The notes beneath the pieces are model-generated. The model did not search any database and was not told the DNA's origin. It saw only the letters and a list, made by a program, of their open reading frames with translations. Below, piece by piece: positions 35,434 through 41,988 of a DNA stretch of 53,382 nt. The position numbers and the translations under genes are program-made. Each line of letters begins with the position of its first letter. Position 1 is the first letter of the stretch. The stretch is from assembly GCA_945862125.1 (NCBI GenBank), contig CAMAYC010000020.1, forward strand, positions 1 through 53,382. The letters are read 5' to 3'. This stretch comes from Reyranella massiliensis 521 (lineage in GTDB: Bacteria > Pseudomonadota > Alphaproteobacteria > Reyranellales > Reyranellaceae).

Positions 35434-36420
35434 ATGACGATTCCTCGGAACATCCCTCGTCGGACCGCCTTGGGCGGCTTGCTCGCCGCGAGTGTTGCCA
35501 CCTCGCTCCACGCTGCCGACTGGCGGCCGGCGCGGCCGATGAACTGGCTCGTGCCGTTCCCACCCGGTGGCTCGAACGACACGTTTGCCCGCCCCGTGGC
35601 GGCTTACGTCGGCCAGCGATTCGGTCACCCCATCGTGGTCGAGAACCGGGGCGGCGCTGGCGGCACGCTGGGTGCCTCGATCGTGTCGCGGGCGCGGCCC
35701 GACGGCTGCACCCTGCTGGTCGGCAACACCAGCCTCACCTTTGCGCCCGTGGTGTATGCGGAGTCGGGTTTCGACCTGCTGCGCGACTTCACGCCGGTCG
35801 CCGCGATCGCGGGCGTTCCGGTGGGCCTGGTCGTCAATCCCGCCAAGCTCGACGTAAAGGACCTGGCGGGTTTCCTGGCGGCGGCGCGCAAGTCGCCGGA
35901 AGCCATCAATATCGGCTCGTCGGGACTGGGAACGATGGCGCACCTCGCGATCGAGTTGTTGCAACGGCGCACCGGTATCAAGCTCACCCACGTGCCCTAT
36001 CGTGGCGGTGGGCCCGCGCTGCAGGACCTGCTCTCGGGCCAGCTCGACGCCACCTTCCAGCCGTTCAGCACCGTGTCGTCCTACGTGCAGTCCGGCCGGC
36101 TGCGGGCGCTCGCGATCGCCACCAGCCAGCGCGAACCGCTGCTGCCCAAAGTGCCGACCTTCGCCGAGGCGGGCGTGCCGGATTTCAACGTCAGCACCTG
36201 GTACGGACTGTTCGCGCCCAAGGCCACGCCGGACGAGCCGCTCGATGCGCTGCATGCCGCCGTCCAGGCGGCGCTGGGCGAGGGCGACGTCAAGCTGGTC
36301 TGGCAGGAACAGGGCGCGCGCGCCGACCTCGAGAGCCGCAAGGCCTTCGCCGAGTTCGTCGCACGCGAGGTCGAACGCTGGACCGCCGTCGCGAAGACGA
36401 CCGGCCTTCCGATGGAGTAG
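35434..36420 (+). CDS. Bug-family (TctC-like) periplasmic binding protein 2
   Basis: A 328-residue paralogue of the preceding gene. The signal region RRTALGGLLAASVATSLHAAD is followed by NWLVPFPPGGSNDTFARPVA, VENRGGAGGTLGA and LTHVPYRGGGPALQDLLSGQL. The two proteins are collinear throughout, so they probably arose by tandem duplication and then diverged to bind different ligands. It starts 3 bases after the first stop, and the pair ends in a short tandem repeat before the convergent SDR gene. Partner membrane proteins are not in the window. Confidence 0.9.
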   Translation: MTIPRNIPRRTALGGLLAASVATSLHAADWRPARPMNWLVPFPPGGSNDTFARPVAAYVGQRFGHPIVVENRGGAGGTLGASIVSRARPDGCTLLVGNTSLTFAPVVYAESGFDLLRDFTPVAAIAGVPVGLVVNPAKLDVKDLAGFLAAARKSPEAINIGSSGLGTMAHLAIELLQRRTGIKLTHVPYRGGGPALQDLLSGQLDATFQPFSTVSSYVQSGRLRALAIATSQREPLLPKVPTFAEAGVPDFNVSTWYGLFAPKATPDEPLDALHAAVQAALGEGDVKLVWQEQGARADLESRKAFAEFVAREVERWTAVAKTTGLPME

Positions 36421-36452
36421 GGGCCGATGGAGTAGGGGCCGATGGAGTAGGG
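36411..36452. repeat. 15-bp tandem repeat at the 3' end of the second Bug gene
   Basis: GATGGAGTAGGGGCC occurs at 36411-36425 and 36426-36440, and a partial third copy (12 bases) ends near 36452. The first copy encodes the last residues and stop codon of the Bug protein, so each copy carries a stop in the same frame. It looks like recent slippage in the 40 bases between two convergent genes. Confidence 0.85.
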
Positions 36453-36460
36453 GGCGGCGG

Positions 36461-37207
36461 CTAGGTCTCGGCGCCGCCGTTCACCTGGATCATCTGGCCG
36501 TTGATGTAGGCGCCGTTGTCGGAGACCAGCAGCCGCGCGGCGGCGGCAACCTCGACGGGCGTGCCCATGCGGCCGAGCGGCACCTTGGCCATCGTCTCGC
36601 GGCGGTGATGCGACGAGGCGTCGTCGTCTTCGACGTCGGAAGCGATGGGGCCGGGCGAGATGGCGTTGGTCGTCACACCCTTGGGTCCAAACTCCTTGGC
36701 CAGCGACTTGGTGAGGCCCCACACGCCGTGCTTGGCGACCGACACCGGCGCGCGTCCCGCGTATCCATGGATGGCGTTCATGCCGGTGAAGTTGACGATC
36801 CGGCCCCAGCCCTTCTGCAGCATGCCGTGCAGGCAGGCGCGCGACAGCCAGAAGGCGGCGTTCATGTCGACGTCGATCACGCGCTGCCACTCGGCATCGG
36901 TCATCTCGAGGAACGGCTTGCCCGGCCGAAGGGCGGCGTTGTTCACGAGCACGTCGACGGCGCCGAAGGCCGCGATCGCCTCGGCGGCGATCCGCTTGCA
37001 CTCCCCGGGCTTGCCGACATCGCCCATGATGACGAGCGCCTTGACGCCAAGCTTGCGCGCTTCCGCGGCGACGCTCTCGCAGGCGGCGCGGTCGCTCGAG
37101 CCGTTGATCGCGACGTTGAAGCCGTCGGCAGCGAGGCCCAGCACGCAGGCGCGGCCGATGTTCCTGCCGGCGCCCGTGACGAGCGCGGCCTTACCGTTGG
37201 CGGCCAT
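36461..37207 (-). CDS. Short-chain dehydrogenase family protein lacking the canonical Tyr
   Basis: A 248-residue SDR-fold protein. The nucleotide-binding start ALVTGAGRNIGRACVLGLA and the VLVNNAA segment are intact. The catalytic region is unusual: IVNFTGMNAIHG has Thr-Gly where Ser-Ser is normal, and the Y-x-x-x-K motif reads VSVAK, with Val in the tyrosine position. The C-terminus GPIASDVEDDD... to YINGQMIQVNGGAE is otherwise normal. It may use other residues or not act as a dehydrogenase. Its ATG shares one base with the CoA-transferase stop (TGATG), so it is the last gene of the ECH-CaiB-SDR operon. Confidence 0.85.
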   Translation of the reverse strand: MAANGKAALVTGAGRNIGRACVLGLAADGFNVAINGSSDRAACESVAAEARKLGVKALVIMGDVGKPGECKRIAAEAIAAFGAVDVLVNNAALRPGKPFLEMTDAEWQRVIDVDMNAAFWLSRACLHGMLQKGWGRIVNFTGMNAIHGYAGRAPVSVAKHGVWGLTKSLAKEFGPKGVTTNAISPGPIASDVEDDDASSHHRRETMAKVPLGRMGTPVEVAAAARLLVSDNGAYINGQMIQVNGGAET

Positions 37208-38394
37208 CAGATCACGCCTCCGCTGCGCAGTTCCTTGATCTTCTTCGCACTCATGCCGAGGCCCTTGAGCACCGCGTTGGTGTGCTGGCCGAGGTCGGGC
37301 GTGGGCTTCAGTTTCTTCGGCTGCGGCGAGCCCGTGAGGTTGATCGGGTTGCCGACCACCTTGATCTCGCCGAGCTTGGGATGTTTGACACTGCGCGCGA
37401 TGCCGAGATGTTTCACCTGCGGCTCGGCGAAGGTCATGTCGATCGAGTTGATCGGCCCGCACGGCACGCCCGCCTTGTTGAGCGCCGCGATCCAGTGTGC
37501 CGACGTGTTGGTCCGCGTCACCTCGCTGATGCGCTCGTTCAGCGCCTTGCGGTTCTCCGAGCGCAATGCGGGCGTCGCGTGCTCGGGATGGTCGAGCAGC
37601 TGGCCGCCGCCCATGGCCTGGGCGAAGCGCTTCCACATGCTCTGTCCGGCGGCGGCGATGTTGATGTAGCCGTCGCTGGTCTGGAACACGCCGGTCGGGA
37701 TCGAGGTCGGATGGTCGTTGCCCGCCTGCTTGGGCACCTCGCCCTTCATCAGCCAGCGTGCGGCCTGGAAGTCGAGCATGAAGATCTGCGCCTCGATCAG
37801 CGAGGTGTGGACCCACTGGCCCTTCTTGGTGCGTTCGCGATTGTAGAGGGCGAGCGTGATCGCCTGGGCGAGCAGCAAGCCTGCCGTGAGATCGCAGATG
37901 GGAATGCCGACGCGCATCGGCCCGCGGCCGGGCTCGCCGGTGATCGACATCAGCCCGCCCATGCCCTGCGCGATCTGGTCGACGCCGGGGCGCGCCGCAT
38001 CGGGGCCGCTCTGGCCGAAGCCCGCGGTCGAACCGTAGATGATCCTGGGGTTCACCTTCTTGACCGACTTGTAGTCGACTTTCAGACGGTATTTCACGTC
38101 GGAGCGGTAGTTCTCGACGATCACGTCGGCCTTCTTCGCGAGCTTCATGAAGATCGCGTGGCCTTCCTTGCTCTTGAGGTTGAGCGTGATCGCCTGCTTG
38201 TTGCGATGCAGGTTCTGGAAGTCGAAGCCATGGCGCGCGCCGCCCATCGAATCGGTGGTCGAGCCGGGTTCGGGCGGCTGCTCGATCTTGATCACCTGCG
38301 CGCCCCAGTCGGCGAGCTGGCGCACGGCGGTCGGGCCGGCGCGGTGCGCGGTGAGGTCGAGGACCTTGATGTGGGAGAGCGGGAGCTTGGCCAT
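37207..38394 (-). CDS. CaiB/BaiF-family CoA-transferase, second copy
   Basis: A 395-residue type III CoA-transferase unrelated in detail to the one at 1452. SHIKVLDLTAHRAGPTAVRQLADWGAQVIKIE is the start of the CoA-binding region and RPGVDQIAQGMGGLM contains the presumed catalytic aspartate. It moves CoA onto or off an organic acid whose identity is unknown. It lies between the crotonase-like gene (5 bases upstream) and the SDR (1-base overlap), so one small catabolic module is likely. Confidence 0.9.
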   Translation of the reverse strand: MAKLPLSHIKVLDLTAHRAGPTAVRQLADWGAQVIKIEQPPEPGSTTDSMGGARHGFDFQNLHRNKQAITLNLKSKEGHAIFMKLAKKADVIVENYRSDVKYRLKVDYKSVKKVNPRIIYGSTAGFGQSGPDAARPGVDQIAQGMGGLMSITGEPGRGPMRVGIPICDLTAGLLLAQAITLALYNRERTKKGQWVHTSLIEAQIFMLDFQAARWLMKGEVPKQAGNDHPTSIPTGVFQTSDGYINIAAAGQSMWKRFAQAMGGGQLLDHPEHATPALRSENRKALNERISEVTRTNTSAHWIAALNKAGVPCGPINSIDMTFAEPQVKHLGIARSVKHPKLGEIKVVGNPINLTGSPQPKKLKPTPDLGQHTNAVLKGLGMSAKKIKELRSGGVI

Positions 38395-38399
38395 GGTGT

Positions 38400-39188
38400 T
38401 TACCGTCCCTTGAACATCGGCTTGCGCTTTTCCATGAAGGCGCGGCGGCCTTCCTTGAAGTCGTCGCTGTCGAAGCAGGCCTCGGCCATCTTCTCGAGCT
38501 TCGCGTGGTCCTGCTTCGATTCGGGCTTGGCGATCTCACGCGCCGCGGCCTTGGCGAGCCCGATGGTGAGAGGGGCGTTCTGGGCGATGGCGGCGGTGAT
38601 GCCGTCGACCATGGCATCGAGCTCGGCGTCGGCGGCGACGCCGTGCACCAGGCCCATGTCGTAGGCTTCCTTCGAGGAATACTGCTTGGCCGTGAACAGG
38701 AACTCCATGGCGCGCGGCAGGCCCACGATGCGCGAGAACCGCTCGATGCGCAGGAAGCCGTAGCCGAGGCCGAGCTTGGCCGCCGGCACACCGAAGCGGG
38801 CGCCTTCGTTGCAGTAGCGCAGGTCGCAGCAGGCAGCCAGGTTCATGCCGCCGCCGATGCAGTAGCCGGTGATCTTGGCGATGGTGGGCTTGGAGAAATT
38901 GTAGAGCGACTCGTAGCCTTCCTTGGAGATGGCGTCGTAGCGGACCTGGGCCTCGGCGTTGGCGCGCTCGCTCTCGAACTTGGAGATGTCGGCGCCGGAG
39001 ACGAAGGCCTTGCCGCCGGAACCGCTCACCACCAGGCAGCGGATCTCGGGATCGGCGTCGAAATCCTTCAGGATGTCCGCGAAGCTCGCCCACATGTCGA
39101 GCGAGACGGCGTTGAGCTTGGCCGGGTTGTTGAAGACGAGATGTCCGACCGCGCCGTCGCGCCGTCCGTAGATTTTCTGTTCCTGCAT
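38400..39188 (-). CDS. Crotonase-superfamily protein (enoyl-CoA hydratase-like) without the two catalytic Glu
   Basis: A 262-residue crotonase-fold protein, with the oxyanion-hole segments KAFVSGADISKF and GYCIGGGMNLAACCD. The two acid/base glutamates of hydratases (rat Glu144 and Glu164 by memory) are replaced: GGGMNLAA has Asn, and FGVPAAKLGLG has Ala. Hydration of an enoyl-CoA by the usual mechanism is therefore unlikely; isomerase, decarboxylase or hydrolase activity is more plausible. AGGAG precedes the ATG. It is the first gene of the operon with the CoA-transferase and the SDR, so all three probably act on one acyl-CoA. Confidence 0.88.
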   Translation of the reverse strand: MQEQKIYGRRDGAVGHLVFNNPAKLNAVSLDMWASFADILKDFDADPEIRCLVVSGSGGKAFVSGADISKFESERANAEAQVRYDAISKEGYESLYNFSKPTIAKITGYCIGGGMNLAACCDLRYCNEGARFGVPAAKLGLGYGFLRIERFSRIVGLPRAMEFLFTAKQYSSKEAYDMGLVHGVAADAELDAMVDGITAAIAQNAPLTIGLAKAAAREIAKPESKQDHAKLEKMAEACFDSDDFKEGRRAFMEKRKPMFKGR

Positions 39189-39551
39189 CGACTACTCCTG
39201 CGTGAGGCCGGGACTATAGCGCGCCCGGAGAAGAAGCGGGCAAACTCCCTGCCCGCGTCCCCGGCAAAGTCCCACATGGTTTTTCACGGCCCGGGAGGCC
39301 GTCCGATGCCGTGTTTGCACGGCTTTCGCGCATTATTTGTGGACGCCTGAATGTAACGCGTTCTGTCCGGAAACCTGTCCGGAGTCACGTCGCAAACCGG
39401 TCGCCCGGGACCGACGTTCGCCGTCGGCATTCATTTGCTGTTTGGGTCTCAAATCGTCGTCAACGGCGTGGTCAGGACCACACCAAGGCGCAGCGCTCTC
39501 TGAAGAGCTTTTGGGGCACGCCGGGGGGAGTCCCGGTGGCACGGACGCCTT
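39189..39551. other. Gene-free stretch between the crotonase operon and the terminase pair
   Basis: No open frame with coding character is seen here. It holds small inverted and direct motifs: CTGTCCGGAA and CCTGTCCGGAG repeat within 20 bases near 39363, and GGCCCGGGAGGCC near 39288 is palindromic. The promoter of the crotonase operon must be at its left end. The right end carries the terL hairpin described separately. Confidence 0.5.
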
Positions 39552-39615
39552 TCTTCTGGACCGCGAGCGTCCCGCTCGCCTCATGAGGCGCGCGGGACGC
39601 GCGCGGTCCGGAAGA
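39552..39615. terminator. Very long hairpin immediately 3' of terL
   Basis: A palindrome centred at 39583/39584 with arms of about 32 bases (39552-39583 with 39584-39615). The inner core CTCATGAG is perfect and only two positions plus one G-T wobble disagree. It ends 2 bases from the terL stop at 39617. It may be a terminator, or a copy of a dispersed palindromic element. Confidence 0.75.
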
Positions 39616-39616
39616 T

Positions 39617-41152
39617 TTAGTCTTCGTCGAATTCGTCTTCCTCGTCCCAGTAGTCCTCTTTGAAGTCGCGATAGAGGTCGTACTTGGTGATGCAATATTC
39701 CTGAACCGGCACCTCCAGGTCCCAGGCGAAGCTGGTGGCGGGGGCGGCGAAGGTGAGGGCGAGCGCATCGCCGATGTCGGGCGAGGCGAGGCCGCGCTTC
39801 TTCATGTCCTCCTTCTTCTCGAGCTGGATCTCGCCCTTGGCGTTGTAGCCATATTCGATGCCCGTCAGATCGGCGCGCAGTTCGGGGTCCGGCGGCAGGC
39901 AGCCGGTTTTTAGCCAGTCGCGCAGATTGCCCCAGATCTCGGCCCGCTTGTTGGCGTAGAGCGGCTTGGCGCCGTCGGCGTCCCAGCGCTCGGCGCCGCT
40001 GCCGAAGTTGACGCCCACGACATAGCGCGCGCCGAGCTGGCGCAGCCGATCGACCACGCCGGCGCCCAGCCCGCCCTCGTCGACGAAGATGCCCTTTACG
40101 CCCTCGGCCATGGCCCGCTCCATCACCCGCGACGCGAGCGTCATCAGGTCGAGATCGCGATGCCGCTCGATCCGCCACGCCCGCGCGTTGCGGCCCTTGC
40201 GCAGGACCATGACGCTCGAGTCGTCGCCGAAGCGCGCGACATCGACGCCCATCACCAGCGGCTGGTGCCGGTCCACCATCAGGTCCGGCAGCCGGTTCAT
40301 GGCGGCATCGACCAGGTCAGCCGCGATGAACTGCATCGAGCCCGCCGCCGGGAACTGGCCGCGCACGCGGACCTTCACGAAGTCGGACTCCTCGCCATAG
40401 TCGGCGACCCAGCGCGCGAGCTGTTCCTTGTCGGTGAGGCTCACCGTCCGCGAATCGACATGGTGGCCGTGCCAGCGGCTGCGCAGGCGGCCGAAGCACT
40501 GGTGGAAGCGACCCGCCGTGCGCGTGGGATTGCCGAACACCAGCCAGATGATCTCGGTGCCGGCATCGGTCAGCGCGCCCTCGGCGGTGTCCCAGATGGT
40601 GTCGGCGATGGCCGAGGCCTCGTCGAACACCATCAGCAGACGGCTGCCCTTGTTGTGAAGGCCCGCGAAGGCTTCGGCGTTGTTGGCGGCCCACGGCACC
40701 ATGTCGACGCGGCCGCTCTCACCGCTGCCCGGCAGGGCCGAGACCAGCGCGGTGGCGCCGAGGCTGTACCAGTTGTGCGACATCACCAGCCGGTGCCACT
40801 TGCCCAGCTCGACCCAGGTCTTGGTCTTGAGCTGGGTCTCGGTGTTGGCCGTGACGACGCCTCTGGTGCCGGGGGTGGTGGCCATGGCCCACAGGATCAG
40901 CCACGAGACCAGCGCCGACTTGCCGACGCCATGGCCCGAGGCGACCGCGACGCGCACCGGACCCTGCTTGGCGCGCAGCCCTTCGCCGATCTGGGCGAGC
41001 ACCTTGCGCTGCCACGCCTCGGGGCCTTCATGGCCCGCCAGGACGCCCTCGCCCCAGGGGAAGGCCCATTCGACGAAGCCGAGCGGATCGTGGCGGAAGC
41101 TTTCGATGCGCTGCAGCCGTAGCACCTCCGCGCGGGCGAGTTCATTTCGCAT
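39617..41152 (-). CDS. terL: Phage-type terminase large subunit
   Basis: A 511-residue DNA-packaging motor. Walker A is ASGHGVGKS (71-79), Walker B with catalytic glutamate is LLMVFDEAS (Asp177-Glu178), and the coupling motif may be VFGNPTRTAG. The C-terminal RNase H-like nuclease has acidic residues at MGVDVARFGDD (Asp304), GIFVDEGG (Asp358) and SPDIGDAL, so it seems complete. The acidic tail (DYWDEEDEFDED) is notable. It overlaps the small-subunit-like gene by 11 bases. No portal, capsid, tail or integrase gene is nearby, so this is an orphan packaging pair, a prophage relic or part of a gene-transfer-agent type system encoded elsewhere. Confidence 0.88.
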   Translation of the reverse strand: MRNELARAEVLRLQRIESFRHDPLGFVEWAFPWGEGVLAGHEGPEAWQRKVLAQIGEGLRAKQGPVRVAVASGHGVGKSALVSWLILWAMATTPGTRGVVTANTETQLKTKTWVELGKWHRLVMSHNWYSLGATALVSALPGSGESGRVDMVPWAANNAEAFAGLHNKGSRLLMVFDEASAIADTIWDTAEGALTDAGTEIIWLVFGNPTRTAGRFHQCFGRLRSRWHGHHVDSRTVSLTDKEQLARWVADYGEESDFVKVRVRGQFPAAGSMQFIAADLVDAAMNRLPDLMVDRHQPLVMGVDVARFGDDSSVMVLRKGRNARAWRIERHRDLDLMTLASRVMERAMAEGVKGIFVDEGGLGAGVVDRLRQLGARYVVGVNFGSGAERWDADGAKPLYANKRAEIWGNLRDWLKTGCLPPDPELRADLTGIEYGYNAKGEIQLEKKEDMKKRGLASPDIGDALALTFAAPATSFAWDLEVPVQEYCITKYDLYRDFKEDYWDEEDEFDED

Positions 41153-41648
41153 GCGTCGCCCCCTTGGTCTTCGCAGTTGCCTTCTTTGCGGTGCCGGGCT
41201 TTGCCTTCTCTCGCTGGGCCAGCCGCGCCTCGGCGTCGGCCATGCGCTTCACCAGGTCGAAGGGCAGCCCGGGCGCCGCGGCCTTGCCGCGATCGCCGTA
41301 GAGATCGGGCCGGTGCGCCTTCAGCAGGAACTGCAGCAGGCGATTGTCGAACTGCCGGACCGAGCCCACCTCCTGGCCGTTGCGCCAGATGGGCTTGGGC
41401 GTGCCGTTCAGGGCGCGGTTCATGGCATTGTCCTGCAGCCGCTCGACCCCGAGATCGAGCGCCTGGGCCCAGCGTTCGGCGAATGCCTCGTCGTCCTGGC
41501 GTCTCTCGTAGAGCGTGCTGCGCCGGAGCTGGGCGCGGTTGGCGGCGACCGTCACCGAGCCGGTGCGGCCGAGATGATGGAAAAAGGCGTTCACTTTCGC
41601 CGCGGGCATGGGCGCGCGACCGGGGCCGCGGCTTTCCGGCTTGGACAT
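41142..41648 (-). CDS. Terminase small subunit-like DNA-binding protein
   Basis: A 168-residue protein with a helix-turn-helix near the N-terminus (VNAFFHHLGRTGSVTVAANRAQLRRSTLYERR) and a lysine/alanine-rich tail (KAKPGTAKKATAKTKGATHAK). The HTH followed by DDEAFAERWAQALDLGVERL is the pattern seen in small proteins encoded before many TerL genes. In phages this subunit recognises the packaging site. GAGG precedes the ATG and a terminator-like hairpin lies 24 bases upstream. Its role is inferred mostly from the 11-base overlap with terL. Confidence 0.75.
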   Translation of the reverse strand: MSKPESRGPGRAPMPAAKVNAFFHHLGRTGSVTVAANRAQLRRSTLYERRQDDEAFAERWAQALDLGVERLQDNAMNRALNGTPKPIWRNGQEVGSVRQFDNRLLQFLLKAHRPDLYGDRGKAAAPGLPFDLVKRMADAEARLAQREKAKPGTAKKATAKTKGATHAK

Positions 41649-41672
41649 TCTGGACCTCGTTTGAACAGGAAA

Positions 41673-41702
41673 AAGCCCGCCGCGGCGGGGCCGGGCGGGC
41701 TT
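41673..41702 (-). terminator. Terminator-like hairpin just upstream of terS
   Basis: AAGCCCGCC at 41673-41681 pairs with GGCGGGCTT at 41694-41702, with extra partial pairing inside. Read on the minus strand the stem is followed by TTTTTCC. It lies 24 bases before the terS ATG, so it would stop transcription coming from the amidohydrolase gene, or act as an attenuator for the terminase pair. Confidence 0.7.
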
Positions 41703-41830
41703 GGCTTGCGGCGGATATGCTTTCCGCCACGATAGGCTTTTTCTTAGCTGGAACCTGCTGATCTTGTCAAATTTTGTTGGAATTTTTGAGTGCTAGCAGT
41801 GCTAGCAGTGCTGGCATTGTCTCGATGCAC

Positions 41831-41859
41831 ATCTTCGATCCCGTCTCGGGGCACCATCT
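41831..41859. repeat. Direct repeat flanking the amidohydrolase, left copy
   Basis: CCCGTCTCGGGGCACCATCT (41840-41859) is identical to 44151-44170. The preceding bases ATCTTCGAT match ATCTTTGATGG at the second site with one substitution and a 2-base insertion. The two copies are about 2.3 kb apart in the same orientation and enclose the amidohydrolase gene. Confidence 0.85.
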
Positions 41860-41988
41860 CCCTACGATCGACGTCCAGAACCGTCCGGAGATCCGGATCG
41901 GTCCGATCTGACCGTGGCGGCACGCCCGGCCTCCGCCCGCAGGGCAGGTCGCAGAGACGCCTGCTGCCTCGCTGAAGCCTTGCAGGGG

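Larger units (their letters stand above)
41649..41988. other. Gene-poor stretch between terS and the amidohydrolase
   Basis: Besides the terminator this 340-base stretch has an AT-richer segment (near 41750-41790) and a 9-base tandem repeat, TGCTAGCAG, with two full copies and one partial at about 41791-41817. It also has the first copy of a direct repeat that recurs at 44140. A possible 28-codon frame at 41825 (MHIFDPVSGHHLPTID) is too short to support. Confidence 0.6.

Noticed and set aside
34393..36255. A 620-codon open frame antisense to the two Bug genes
   Set aside because: It is a third-position GC artefact; its arginine/histidine-rich translation matches no family and the plus-strand genes are clear.
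37208..38791. Upstream extension of the SDR frame by about 530 codons
   Set aside because: It is an out-of-frame shadow of the CoA-transferase and crotonase genes; the SDR fold starts at MAANGKAALVTG.
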